A stretch of DNA of 64,000 bases, taken from Paenibacillus sp. SYP-B3998. Lineage in GTDB: Bacteria; Bacillota; Bacilli; Paenibacillales; NBRC-103111. This document shows positions 52,525 through 61,073 of this stretch, one piece after another. The stretch spans positions 1-64,000 of the forward strand of contig NZ_JAAIKC010000008.1 in assembly GCF_010820665.1 (NCBI RefSeq). Direction: 5' to 3'. Below the pieces are notes generated by a model. That model saw only the letters and a program-made list of their open reading frames with translations, had not been told where the DNA came from and ran no database searches. The position numbers and the translations under genes were made by a program. How positions within the stretch are numbered: position 1 is the first letter of the stretch; the number at the start of each line of letters is the position of its first letter.

Positions 52525-52662
52525 AATAGAACCTCCAAGTAATGTTCATACGTTTACAGCAGACATTGACTAGGTTACCCCTCTCTAAGTCAAACAATCA
52601 CTCAAATGAGCTTGTAATTTCAGGGGTTGAGGCAAACGGAAATCTTTATTATAGTAACTATA

Positions 52663-52682
52663 TACCTATACGGGTATAGGTA
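52663..52682. promoter_or_regulatory. Perfect 20-bp palindrome, likely CstR/CsoR-type operator
   Basis: TACCTATAC-GG-GTATAGGTA is fully symmetric. Operators of CsoR/CstR repressors are G/C-centred palindromes of the type ATACC...GGTAT, which this fits. It lies in the divergent region between the DUF2892 gene and the decayed DsrE-like gene plus the CstR-like repressor, overlapping TATAGTAACTATAT promoter-like sequence. Confidence 0.7.
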
Positions 52683-52692
52683 ATTAATCCTT

Positions 52693-52857
52693 TTTAGTGG
52701 AGAGCTAGATAAAGCTAATGCCGCATTCATTATCACAAATGGAGCTGCCGCCTATGATCACGAAGTTACGATTTCTTTACCTTTTGGGGACTGAATGTAC
52801 TTCGTAAAGATCAAAAAAATTGCGGTGGAAAAGGGATTCCTTGGCCTTTATAGTATA
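52693..52857 (+). pseudogene. Decayed DsrE-family gene fragment
   Basis: The reading frame spells FSGELDKANAAFIITNGAAA then YDHEVTI, typical of the DsrE/F-like (DsrE2) sulfur-carrier family. One base appears to be missing near 52770, since the next frame reads FFTFWGLNVLRKDQK. One A seems extra near 52812, after which KIAVEKGFLG resumes. Start codon and the C-terminal two thirds are gone. The rest was probably lost when the repressor gene came to lie directly behind it. Confidence 0.7.
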
Positions 52858-52875
52858 ATAAAAGGATGGAAGAAT

Positions 52876-53136
52876 ATGAAATACGATGATGATCTAAAAA
52901 AGAGATTAAAGCGTATGGAAGGCCAAATCCGAGGCGTCTTAAAGATGATGGAGGAAGAACAGGATTGCAAGGATGTTGTTAGCCAAATTTCCGTAGTCAG
53001 AAGCGCCGCGGATAAAGCGATTGCCTACATTGTTGCGGTCAATTTGGAGCAGTGTATCCTTGAAGAGAAGGAAGCTGGAAGAGATTCGAGCAAAATGGTC
53101 CAACAGGCTGTTGAATTGTTAGTTAAAAGCCGTTAA
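52876..53136 (+). CDS. cstR: CstR-like persulfide-sensing repressor (CsoR/FrmR fold)
   Basis: An 86-residue all-helical repressor from ATG 52876; the frame is open upstream but that part is the DsrE remnant. KKRLKRMEGQIRGVLKMMEE is the DNA-binding signature of the family. Cys31 (EEQDCKDV) and Cys60 (NLEQC) are present, while the histidine used by copper-binding CsoR, four residues before the second Cys, is Asn56. That pattern is of CstR, which senses sulfane sulfur by disulfide or trisulfide formation. The neighbouring rhodanese gene fits. Confidence 0.85.
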   Translation: MKYDDDLKKRLKRMEGQIRGVLKMMEEEQDCKDVVSQISVVRSAADKAIAYIVAVNLEQCILEEKEAGRDSSKMVQQAVELLVKSR

Positions 53137-53160
53137 GAGAATCAGGAAAGAGGTTAGAAT

Positions 53161-53547
53161 ATGACGTATACATCCATTTTTAATATTGTGGCGTTAGCGT
53201 TTTTAGTCTGGTTTATTTATTCCAGGTTTGCAAGCGTAAAAGGTCTAAACAATCTATCGTCGGATCAACTTGAGGATGAATTGAAGGGAAACCATAATTG
53301 TGTTCTGATTGATGTACGTGAACTCGGCGAAGTAAAGCAAGGCTACATCCCAGGTGCGATCAATATACCTTTATCCCAAATGAAACAAAGAGTTGGAGAA
53401 ATTAAAAAAAATGATCGTGTATATCTATATTGTCGGAGTGGAATGAGGAGCAAACAAGCAGCAAGGATTCTAAAGAAGAATGGTATTAACGAATTATCTC
53501 ATTTGCAGGGCGGGATTATGTCCTGGAAAGGGAGTTTAACCAAATAA
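53161..53547 (+). CDS. Membrane-anchored rhodanese-like sulfurtransferase
   Basis: A 128-residue protein with an N-terminal membrane helix (5-22) and one rhodanese domain: LIDVRELGEVKQGYIPGAIN, then the active-site loop YCRSGMRSKQA with Cys91. It transfers sulfane sulfur via a cysteine persulfide. It lies 24 bases after the CstR-like repressor, so it should be induced when persulfides inactivate that repressor. Confidence 0.92.
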   Translation: MTYTSIFNIVALAFLVWFIYSRFASVKGLNNLSSDQLEDELKGNHNCVLIDVRELGEVKQGYIPGAINIPLSQMKQRVGEIKKNDRVYLYCRSGMRSKQAARILKKNGINELSHLQGGIMSWKGSLTK

Positions 53548-53549
53548 AC

Positions 53550-53585
53550 AAAAAATCATTAGCCCCGTGGGTTAATGATTTTTTG
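53550..53585 (+). terminator. Terminator after the rhodanese gene
   Basis: AAAAAATCATTA and TAATGATTTTTT pair perfectly across an 11-base loop. Confidence 0.8.
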
Positions 53586-53743
53586 TTATATATAAGTTTG
53601 ATTGATGTACATATAGCTCTATCGTTAAGGACAGGCGAATCTACCAATTGTATGGGTATTCGTCAGGCTAACTTTCTGCTAGAGTAAGGATTGTAAGTAA
53701 AATCAAATTTGTTGCGTACCTATTCAGGAGAGGGGGAGTACCG

Positions 53744-54217
53744 TTGTCTGACAAAGATGCTCTCGTTCGATTCGGTATCTCGATGCCGCAATCCTTAATT
53801 GAACAATATGACCGACTAATCGCCCTGCAAGGCTATGATAACCGTTCAGAAGCCATTCGTGATTTGGCACGTAAAGCTTTGCTTACTTCCAGTTCAATGA
53901 AACTTGATGAAACTGTCGCTGGAACCATTGTGATGGTGTACGACCATCATGTTCGTGATTTGCCGATCACATTGATGGATCTCCAACATGATTACCATCA
54001 TGAAATTATTTCTACGATGCATATCCACTTGAATCATCAGCAGTGTCTAGAAATACTTGTTGTTCGGGGCAAAGTCCATCAGCTCAGGGAACTCCAACAA
54101 CGGATACAGGTGCTTAAAGGTGTTGGATATGCCGAGCTATCCGTTACACATGTGGACGAGCAGCAAGAACATCTTAGCCATACGCATAGGCATCCTCACA
54201 ACCATCATGAAAGTTAA
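53744..54217 (+). CDS. nikR: Nickel-responsive regulator NikR
   Basis: A 157-residue protein: ribbon-helix-helix DNA-binding part (VRFGISMPQSLIEQYDRLI, NRSEAIRDLARKAL) and an ACT-like nickel-binding domain. The site HHEIISTMHIHLNHQQCLEI carries the His, H-x-H and Cys ligands of E. coli NikR. The C-terminus ends in a His-rich tail (HLSHTHRHPHNHHES), longer than usual, that may hold extra metal. Start is TTG behind GGAGAGGGGGAG. The NiCoT permease gene at 27010 is a possible target. Confidence 0.93.
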   Translation: MSDKDALVRFGISMPQSLIEQYDRLIALQGYDNRSEAIRDLARKALLTSSSMKLDETVAGTIVMVYDHHVRDLPITLMDLQHDYHHEIISTMHIHLNHQQCLEILVVRGKVHQLRELQQRIQVLKGVGYAELSVTHVDEQQEHLSHTHRHPHNHHES

Positions 54218-54275
54218 GTTGTCTGGAACTCCTTTCCTACATCACCAGCCTGTTACTTAAGTGGAGTTGATAACA

Positions 54276-56015
54276 ATGAAAGTACATCTAAACCGTTTCC
54301 GTTTACTATTACTCTGTGTACTCATTTTATGCCTATATGTAATCGTTTCTTCGAAGGCAGAAGCAAGCAGTATGTTGGAAATCAATGATTCGAAAAATGA
54401 GTACGAGTTGATTCCTTATACAAGTGTTTTAGAGGACAAAAGCGGCAGGCTGGTTATTTATGATCTTATTCAACCAGAGCTGTCTGATAAATTCGTACAA
54501 GTGAAAAGCGAAACGCCGAATTATGGTTTCACTCCCTCCAATTACTGGACAAAGTTGAAACTGACAAATAAATCAAGCAAAGAGGATTGGCTATTGGAAA
54601 TAGCGTACCCACCGCTTGATTCGATTAATTTGTATGTTATGGATGGATCCAACGTGGTCGTGCAGAAGCATACAGGCGATGATACGCCTTTCCCATACAG
54701 AGAAATGAATAATCGTAAGCTTGTTTTCAAAATTCATGCTGAGCAAGATCAACCGTTAACGTTGTACATGAGGTTTCAGACGCAAGGCGCCATGGTAATG
54801 CCGTTAAATCTTATTCTGCCCGTCCATTATGCTGAAAAGGAACAAGCTTCTTATTTATTGCTAGGGGGCTTTTACGGCATCATGCTCATTATGACTGTAT
54901 ACAATTGTTACTTGGCTTTTTCTTTCCGGGCTAAGGCATATTTGTACTTTGCGTTATATTGCGCCTCCGTTTTTTTGTTTTTTGCAACAATGAACGGCAT
55001 TTCTTTTCAATTCATCTGGCCGTATCAAGTAGAGTGGAACAATCGTGCCGTTATCATATTTATGTGCTTGAGCGATATTGCAGCACTCCTATTTTCTAGA
55101 AATTTTTTACCGATAAAATCGATTTCTACCCGTTTGAATGGCTTATATAACCTCTTTATTATTTTTGAATTGAGTAACATTTTATTGCTAGTATTAGATT
55201 ATTCGTTGGGTTTGGAAGTTGCTATGATTAAATTTGTTTTTTTTCATTTACTTATGCTCATTCCAGGAATTAGAAGCACTCAAGCAGGGTTCAAACCTGC
55301 AAGGTACTACCTGTTGGGCTGGGGAATCTTTATGCTTGGCGCTATGCTGACCACACTTGCTGAGATCGGATGGACACCAATGGATCGTTGGCGTATTTAT
55401 GGTTCTCAGATTGGTTCGACGCTAGAGGCGCTCATAATGTCTTGGGGACTCGCCAATCGTATTCACTTGATGAGGAAAGAGAAAGACCTCGCTATTGAGC
55501 AAATGGAAGAAAGTAGGAAATTGGCAGATTCCGATTTTTTGACTGGACTGTACAATCGACGCTACATTATGAAAACGTTCAGTTCTGTACTAGGAAGAAG
55601 CAGTCAGAACACCATGGCGTTCCTCATGATGGACGTGGACCATTTTAAGCGTATCAATGATACGTATGGGCATGATATTGGGGATAGCGTCTTACAGAAA
55701 ATAGCTGCTCTTTTACAGCAATGCTTCCGCTCTAATGATGTGATTGGCAGACTTGGCGGAGAAGAGTTTATCGTTTTAATGCCTGATACGAATATCCAAC
55801 AGGCCCATCAGGCCGCAGAATATGTATTAAATTCCATACGAAGCTACCCCTTTGAGGCTGCTGGTCAACGAATGAATTGTACGGTGAGCATTGGTATTAC
55901 CGTATGGAAGGGCACGGATGAAGATGATATTCACCAAGCGCTGCGAAGATCCGATGAGGCTCTCTACGAGGCCAAAAAGTTAGGCAGGAATCGGATATGC
56001 ATGGCAGATTCGTAG
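54276..56015 (+). CDS. 7TM-DISM sensor diguanylate cyclase
   Basis: A 579-residue membrane protein from ATG 54276. Signal peptide to about residue 30, an extracellular 7TMR-DISMED2 beta domain (about 45-185; SNYWTKLKLTNKSSKEDWLL), seven membrane helices (about 190-400; GGFYGIMLIMTVYNCYLAF) and a C-terminal GGDEF domain (DFLTGLYNRRYI, RLGGEEFIVLMP, active-site GGEEF). It probably makes c-di-GMP in response to an external ligand. Next to it lie nikR and the DUF2203 gene on the same strand. Confidence 0.92.
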   Translation: MKVHLNRFRLLLLCVLILCLYVIVSSKAEASSMLEINDSKNEYELIPYTSVLEDKSGRLVIYDLIQPELSDKFVQVKSETPNYGFTPSNYWTKLKLTNKSSKEDWLLEIAYPPLDSINLYVMDGSNVVVQKHTGDDTPFPYREMNNRKLVFKIHAEQDQPLTLYMRFQTQGAMVMPLNLILPVHYAEKEQASYLLLGGFYGIMLIMTVYNCYLAFSFRAKAYLYFALYCASVFLFFATMNGISFQFIWPYQVEWNNRAVIIFMCLSDIAALLFSRNFLPIKSISTRLNGLYNLFIIFELSNILLLVLDYSLGLEVAMIKFVFFHLLMLIPGIRSTQAGFKPARYYLLGWGIFMLGAMLTTLAEIGWTPMDRWRIYGSQIGSTLEALIMSWGLANRIHLMRKEKDLAIEQMEESRKLADSDFLTGLYNRRYIMKTFSSVLGRSSQNTMAFLMMDVDHFKRINDTYGHDIGDSVLQKIAALLQQCFRSNDVIGRLGGEEFIVLMPDTNIQQAHQAAEYVLNSIRSYPFEAAGQRMNCTVSIGITVWKGTDEDDIHQALRRSDEALYEAKKLGRNRICMADS

Positions 56016-56057
56016 TTGCTCTTTATTTTTGGTAGAATTAGTTGTGGGAGGTGCTTT

Positions 56058-56459
56058 ATGTCTAGTAAATTATTCACGGTACAAGAAGCCAACGCGATGC
56101 TAACGACTGTAGATCAAGAGCTACGGAAAATTCAAACATTGAAACGTGACTTCGAGGCAAAATATATGGATCTACGCAGACTGAAGAATGAACAGGCTGA
56201 ACAGGTTAGTGGGGAGAAAGATCCATTCTTCTTCATGGAGACGGAGCTTGAATTTCTGCAAATCGAGGCTAAAAGTCTGATCCAAGGTTTTCAACTCAAA
56301 GGTGTGGAACTTAAAGATATCGATACGGGCCTAGTAGATTTCCCTTGTATCATTGACGGACAAGAAGTGCTTCTCTGTTGGAAACAGGGAGAAGACGCGA
56401 TCCGTTATTACCATAGCAGGCACGAAGGTTTTGCTGGGCGTAAGCCGATTTCGGAATAG
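56058..56459 (+). CDS. DUF2203 family protein
   Basis: A 133-residue protein from ATG 56058 behind GGGAGG. The N-terminal LFTVQEANAMLTTVDQELRK and the C-terminal WKQGEDAIRYYHSRHEGFAGRKPI define the DUF2203 family, with GVELKDIDTGLVDFPCIIDG in the middle. It is a mixed coiled-coil and small beta protein. The function is not known; it starts 42 bases after the diguanylate cyclase and ends 11 bases before the CopC-CopD gene. Confidence 0.9.
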   Translation: MSSKLFTVQEANAMLTTVDQELRKIQTLKRDFEAKYMDLRRLKNEQAEQVSGEKDPFFFMETELEFLQIEAKSLIQGFQLKGVELKDIDTGLVDFPCIIDGQEVLLCWKQGEDAIRYYHSRHEGFAGRKPISE

Positions 56460-56470
56460 AGGAGTACATT

Positions 56471-58120
56471 ATGCAAATGTATCGAGGTTTGAAACGTTTC
56501 CAGGTGCAACTGGTCCTTGTGTTGTGCGTATTTGCTTCTGTCATGTTGAGTGCGGTAATCGCACCTCAGACGGCTTCAGCGCATGCCTCTTTGGTTCAGG
56601 CAACACCAGAGGCGGATAGTAAGCTGGAAGAATCGCCAGCTGGGGTTTCGGTTACTTTTAATGAACGTTTAGATGCAGGACTTTTTTATATCAAAGTATT
56701 TGATCATACCGGAGACGAAGTAACACGCAACAAGGCGCAAATGAATGCGCAAGAGAACGGGGTGGATTTGGCGCTACCCAAATTGCCTGAAGGCATCTAT
56801 TTAATTAGTTATCATGTCATTTCAGCAGATGGACACCCTGTTGGCGGTAGTTATCCGATTACGATCGGTAATCCCCCGCAAGAGCAAAGGTTGGAAGTGC
56901 CGTCGATTCAAACGAGTCATCAACACGGCTTATCAAGCTCATTAACTACGAAAGAATTGCTTCAGTATACATTTCGAGGGCTCTGGTATCTCATGGTGTT
57001 AGTGTTAGCGGGTTGGGTCTGCTGGTTAAGGTTCCCCAGGGCTGGCGGAGCAGAAGAAAGGAAGTCCATGTCTTCGTGGACACTGAACTTGCAGCGCGCA
57101 CAGCTGGTCGCTCTGCTGCTGCTTATTTTCACGCATATCGAAGATTTATTGGGTGGCGGAGGCGCAGAAGAAATATGGCAGCTCTTTAGCGCCACGAGTA
57201 TCGGTATATCCTGGGTGCTGCTCTTAGTGCTAACCTTTATTGGTTTTGTACTCGTAGGCAAAGTTGCCTGGCTGGATGTGGTTTGGGCACTAGCTCTTCT
57301 AGCTGTCAAAAGTTTCAGCGGCCACGCGGCTTCCTTTTCACCAGTATGGGCAACGATTGGGCTGAACTTCATTCATTTAGCGGCATCAGCCCTATGGGTG
57401 GGTGGCTTGATCCTGTTAGTTGTGAAGTGGCGTAAGCAAGGCCAGGAAATGGGCTCCTTTCTGCGCGCTTTCTCGAAGATGGCTTTCTTATCCATTATCA
57501 TTTTGACGCTAACAGGCTCTGCATCCGTGCTGTTATTTCTACCGAACTTGCACTATTTACTCTACGCTTCATGGGGGATTTTGTTAATAGTGAAAGTTGG
57601 TGTCGTGCTGTTTGTCGCGATTGTTGGTTTTATACTCCGACTGTACATGCGCAAACAGAAAGAGCAGAAGGCGTACCTGTGGGTCAAAATTGATGTTTCC
57701 CTAATGGTCATTATTATGCTGCTGGTTGGACTCATTACCTATATGGCGCCGATTCCAGAAAATCAACCTTTACAGTGGCATCAGATGGGGGAAAAGGTGC
57801 ATGTGTCTGCAGACATAACGCCCAAAGTGCAGGGAACAAACACATTTATTGCTAAAGTATGGCTTCCTGAAAAAACAGGTAAACCGAAACAAGTTCAAAT
57901 GATTCTCCACTATACGGATGATGAAGAGATTGCGCCAATTACTGTGCCTCTCGCAGCGTTCGTAGATAAGGTTCAAGAAGAATCTTACGGTCTTAAGAAA
58001 TTCAGTTATCAAGGGGTAGGCGCTTACTTGCCGTTCCGTGGAAATTGGGACTTAGAGATGCGCGTTATGGATTCCGATGATAATGAGACGGTATATCATA
58101 AAACATTTTTAGTGTACTAG
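56471..58120 (+). CDS. CopC-CopD fusion copper protein (YcnJ-like)
   Basis: A 549-residue protein. The signal peptide ends at ASA, so the mature chain begins with His38 (HASLVQATPEADSKLEES), the copper ligand of CopC; ISADGHPVGGSYPITIG closes the CopC domain at about 135. Eight helices of a CopD domain follow (about 160-430; GLNFIHLAASALWVGGLILL), then a beta domain outside. In Bacillus the homologue YcnJ takes part in copper uptake. The usual partner YcnI is encoded 31 kb away (24617). Confidence 0.92.
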   Translation: MQMYRGLKRFQVQLVLVLCVFASVMLSAVIAPQTASAHASLVQATPEADSKLEESPAGVSVTFNERLDAGLFYIKVFDHTGDEVTRNKAQMNAQENGVDLALPKLPEGIYLISYHVISADGHPVGGSYPITIGNPPQEQRLEVPSIQTSHQHGLSSSLTTKELLQYTFRGLWYLMVLVLAGWVCWLRFPRAGGAEERKSMSSWTLNLQRAQLVALLLLIFTHIEDLLGGGGAEEIWQLFSATSIGISWVLLLVLTFIGFVLVGKVAWLDVVWALALLAVKSFSGHAASFSPVWATIGLNFIHLAASALWVGGLILLVVKWRKQGQEMGSFLRAFSKMAFLSIIILTLTGSASVLLFLPNLHYLLYASWGILLIVKVGVVLFVAIVGFILRLYMRKQKEQKAYLWVKIDVSLMVIIMLLVGLITYMAPIPENQPLQWHQMGEKVHVSADITPKVQGTNTFIAKVWLPEKTGKPKQVQMILHYTDDEEIAPITVPLAAFVDKVQEESYGLKKFSYQGVGAYLPFRGNWDLEMRVMDSDDNETVYHKTFLVY

Positions 58121-58156
58121 CGACAACTCACTGGAGACGATGAAGGTGGGTGTCTA

Positions 58157-58246
58157 ATGGCTTGGTACAACGTATTAGACAGAGAGCAGTTGAATGTGAA
58201 GCCAGATGTTAAAAAGGGGCTCTCCCAAAAGGGGTTGAGTAAATGA
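58157..58246 (+). CDS. Possible 29-codon small ORF
   Basis: ATG 58157 is preceded by AAGGTGGGTG and opens a 29-codon frame (MAWYNVLDREQLNVKPDVKK then GLSQKGLSK). No homology recognised. The last third is made of a palindrome-like stretch (GGCTCTCCCAAAAGGGG) related to the dispersed hairpin element at 82-134. It may be the residue of a longer gene or chance. Confidence 0.2.
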   Translation: MAWYNVLDREQLNVKPDVKKGLSQKGLSK

Positions 58247-58265
58247 GTGAGTCCCAAATCATGTG

Positions 58266-58312
58266 AAAAAACGCCTTCGAAACCACTAAGTAGTGGGGAT
58301 GAAGGCGTTTTT
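58266..58312 (+). terminator. Terminator after the CopC-CopD gene
   Basis: AACGCCTTC and GAAGGCGTT, with an inner CCACT/AGTGG helix, followed by TTT. A perfect compound stem. Confidence 0.85.
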
Positions 58313-58387
58313 AGATAGGTTTATTCATGTCAGAGTGGGGGTTCAAAAATCTGGAAATGATTTTTGAGACAGCCTCCTATATGACGT

Positions 58388-59344
58388 TTAGAACAGGCTC
58401 CAATCAAACTTTTGGGACAGCGTTCCTAGGAGGTGTACACCTGCGGTGCTGTTCCCTTTACGGTTCAGTGCGGGGCCGACAACCCCTATACCGTATCGTC
58501 CAGGCACCATGGAGAGTATCCCGCCAGACACGCCGCTTTTGGCAGGCAGTCCAACGTTCATAGCGAATTCACCAGAAGCATTGTACATCCCGCAGGTAAA
58601 CATAAACGTTTTGGCGATTTGCACAAAGCGGCGCGGGATAATCTGCTTTTTCCTGATCGGATCGACGCCGTTATGAGCTAGAACGAGCGCCATTCGTGCC
58701 AAATCCGTGCAGGTTGCTTCCACAGAACAGTGACTGAAATAAACCTCTAGCACATCATCCACCTGTTGGTCCAATACGCCATTGTCTTTGAGAAAATAGG
58801 CCAAAGAGCGGTTGCGGTGCGCTGTATCGGATTCGGATTGGTGAACATCTAGGTTAATATCCAGTGTAGAATTATCGGCAATGTCCCGGAAAAAATGGAG
58901 CATTCGATCCGTCTGCTCGGCGGGACTATTACCGGCAATCAAGGAAGATATGGCGATCGCCCCCGCGTTGATGAGTGGATTGAAGGGAATACCGGGCTCC
59001 ACAAGCTCCAGCTTCAGCATGGAGTTGAAATCATCCCCTGTGGGTTCCATACCAACCTTGGAGAATACAACCTCTTCACCGCGATCCATCAACGCTAGGA
59101 TGAGCGTGAACACTTTGGATATACTTTGCAGCGTGAAACGGAAGTCATGATCTCCACTTAAGGCTGTTTGTCCTTGTGAATCCATGATACAAATACCTAA
59201 TATGTCTTTGGGGGCATTGGCTAGCTCAGGGATATAGGAAGCAACATTTCCTTCCATACTATGCGATTTGCTTTCCATGACCCACTGAGTTAAGTTTTCA
59301 TTTAAGTAATTCCATGTGTTTTCTTGCTGCTTATCATCGCTCAT
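58388..59344 (-). CDS. glsA: Glutaminase
   Basis: A 318-residue serine-dependent beta-lactamase-like enzyme that hydrolyses glutamine to glutamate and ammonia. The catalytic S-x-x-K is in TLQSISKVFT (S74, K77). VEPGIPFNPLINAGAIAISSL and CGMYNASGEFAMNVGLPAKS are the further conserved blocks, and SVEATCTDLARMALVLAHNG is typical. The length fits the family. It is monocistronic; the ATG follows AGGAAGG. Confidence 0.95.
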   Translation of the reverse strand: MSDDKQQENTWNYLNENLTQWVMESKSHSMEGNVASYIPELANAPKDILGICIMDSQGQTALSGDHDFRFTLQSISKVFTLILALMDRGEEVVFSKVGMEPTGDDFNSMLKLELVEPGIPFNPLINAGAIAISSLIAGNSPAEQTDRMLHFFRDIADNSTLDINLDVHQSESDTAHRNRSLAYFLKDNGVLDQQVDDVLEVYFSHCSVEATCTDLARMALVLAHNGVDPIRKKQIIPRRFVQIAKTFMFTCGMYNASGEFAMNVGLPAKSGVSGGILSMVPGRYGIGVVGPALNRKGNSTAGVHLLGTLSQKFDWSLF

Positions 59345-59396
59345 ATAAAGCCGTTCCTTCCTGTTCGATCCTTTGCCATGCGAGTAAGCTTACCTA

Positions 59397-60317
59397 TTAG
59401 GCTTTCCAAGCTTGAGGATGGTTATCACTGATGAGTTCAACTGCGCTAGCGTTAGCGACGACCTGCTCGGGATTTTTGCAGCCCGGAATGACGGATGTTA
59501 CCGCATCATGCTTCAAGCACCAGGCAAGAGCCCACTTAGCCATATCCATACCTGCAGGAACTTCATCCCGCCTAATCAGCTGGACTTCTTCTAGTCTTAG
59601 CTTCGTGATTTCTTGATCGTGGCGATGGCGCACATCGGTCTTATCGAAGATAGCGCCTGGCTTATACTTCCCGCTTAAATAGCCGCTAGCCAGTGGGACA
59701 CGAGCGAGGACGCCTAGATCCTGCTGTCTGCAAGAGGGAAACACAAGCTCTTCAGGGGCGCGGTCCAGCCGGTTATACACCACTTGGATCACTTTGGCAT
59801 TTACTTTATCAGAGCTATCTGTTTGGTGAATGTTTGCATTACTTGCAATTGAAGTTCCTAAATGACGAATTTTCCCTGCTTGAATTTGCTTGTCTAGTGT
59901 TGTCCAGAGAGCGTCATTGTCGAATAAGGAATCGGGCCCGGAATGAAATTGATATAAATCGATATAGTCCGTTTGCAAAGCCTTGAGAGAGGCATCGAGC
60001 TGTTTTACCACTTCTTCAGCGCTGAATGTATCGGTTCTGGTGAAACGCTCATGAAAGTGATGTCCGAACTTCGTAGCAACGATCCAGTCCTCACGTTTAC
60101 GTCGTGATAAATAACTTCCTATGAAAGACTCGGACAAATGGTCTCCGTAGCATTCTGCCGTGTCGATCAGATTGATACCTAACGCCGCGGCCTGGTCCAA
60201 AATAGCATCAGCCTCATCTTGCGTATATTCAATTCCCCACTCACCGCCGAATTGCCAAGTGCCGACACCAACGATGGAAACTTTTAATTCTGTTTTACCG
60301 AGTCTGCGATATTTCAT
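59397..60317 (-). CDS. Aldo/keto reductase
   Basis: A 306-residue NADPH-dependent oxidoreductase with a TIM barrel. MKYRRLGKTELKVSIVGVGT starts the chain. INLIDTAECYGDHLSE supplies the catalytic Asp and Tyr, WIVATKFGHH the lysine, and YIDLYQFHSGP the histidine region. The C-terminal AVTSVIPGCKNPEQVVANAS binds the cofactor phosphate. ATG 60317 has AGGAGAGTGA in front; the frame is open to 60374 without support. Substrate unknown. Confidence 0.93.
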   Translation of the reverse strand: MKYRRLGKTELKVSIVGVGTWQFGGEWGIEYTQDEADAILDQAAALGINLIDTAECYGDHLSESFIGSYLSRRKREDWIVATKFGHHFHERFTRTDTFSAEEVVKQLDASLKALQTDYIDLYQFHSGPDSLFDNDALWTTLDKQIQAGKIRHLGTSIASNANIHQTDSSDKVNAKVIQVVYNRLDRAPEELVFPSCRQQDLGVLARVPLASGYLSGKYKPGAIFDKTDVRHRHDQEITKLRLEEVQLIRRDEVPAGMDMAKWALAWCLKHDAVTSVIPGCKNPEQVVANASAVELISDNHPQAWKA

Positions 60318-60495
60318 GATGATCACTCTCCTTTTAGGGTATCCAACATCATTAAACGCTATAGCATGCTCCATGTCAAAAGAAACAGGAAAGTCTAATT
60401 ATTTATTTTATATTAAGGTTAGAACTTGTGAAATCCTCTACTGTTATAAATAGAGTCAAATAAACGATAAGGAAGAAGAAAGAAGGGAGATCACG

Positions 60496-61017
60496 ATGAA
60501 ATCCATCCTAAGATTTATGAAAGAGTGGGTGCCTAGCATCGCCGTTGCTGTTATTGTGGCACTAGTAATCAATACGTATGTGGCCCAAGCTATGACTGTT
60601 CCTACAGGTTCAATGCTGCCTACGATTCAATTGAAGGACGAACTGATCGTGGAGAAAATGAAGCCGATCACTGACTTTGCAGTTGGTGACATCGTTGTTT
60701 TCTGGCCTCCTATTCCTGGTAACAAAGATCGTTATGTGAAACGTCTGATTGGCTTGCCCGGTGATACCATTGAGATTAAAGATGGAGCCTTGTATAGGAA
60801 TGGCCAAAAGGTTGATGAGCCTTATGTGAAAACGCCAATGACGTACACATTTAATAAAGTTACGGTTCCTGCGGGAAACTATTTTTTTCTTGGGGATAAC
60901 CGAAATGAAAGCTATGACGCTCATTTGTGGCCTACACCTTTTGTACCTGAAAAAGACTTGATCGGTAAAGCTGTTTTTCGCTTGTTTCCTTTGAGTCATA
61001 TAGGCAAAATTGAATAA
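60496..61017 (+). CDS. lepB: Signal peptidase I
   Basis: A 173-residue membrane-anchored serine protease of the Gram-positive SipS/T type. One helix (about 11-30) is followed by MTVPTGSMLPTIQ with nucleophile S39 and DRYVKRLIGLPGDTIEI with the general base K82. NYFFLGDNRNESYDAHLW is box D/E. It removes signal peptides outside the membrane. It is monocistronic, with GAAGGGAGA before the ATG and a terminator behind. Confidence 0.95.
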   Translation: MKSILRFMKEWVPSIAVAVIVALVINTYVAQAMTVPTGSMLPTIQLKDELIVEKMKPITDFAVGDIVVFWPPIPGNKDRYVKRLIGLPGDTIEIKDGALYRNGQKVDEPYVKTPMTYTFNKVTVPAGNYFFLGDNRNESYDAHLWPTPFVPEKDLIGKAVFRLFPLSHIGKIE

Positions 61018-61018
61018 T

Positions 61019-61064
61019 AAAAATGCTCCTAGCCTCTAGATGAAGAGGATTGGGAGCATTTTTT
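61019..61064. terminator. Convergent terminator between lepB and the efflux gene
   Basis: AAATGCTCC and GGGAGCATTT with inner CCTCT/AGAGG, A and T runs at both ends. It can act in both directions. Confidence 0.85.
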
Positions 61065-61073
61065 AGTTAGGAT

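Noticed and set aside
52795-52875. N-terminal extension of the CstR-like repressor
   Set aside because: The extra 27 residues are the end of the DsrE-like fragment, and the family start is at 52876 with its own ribosome site.
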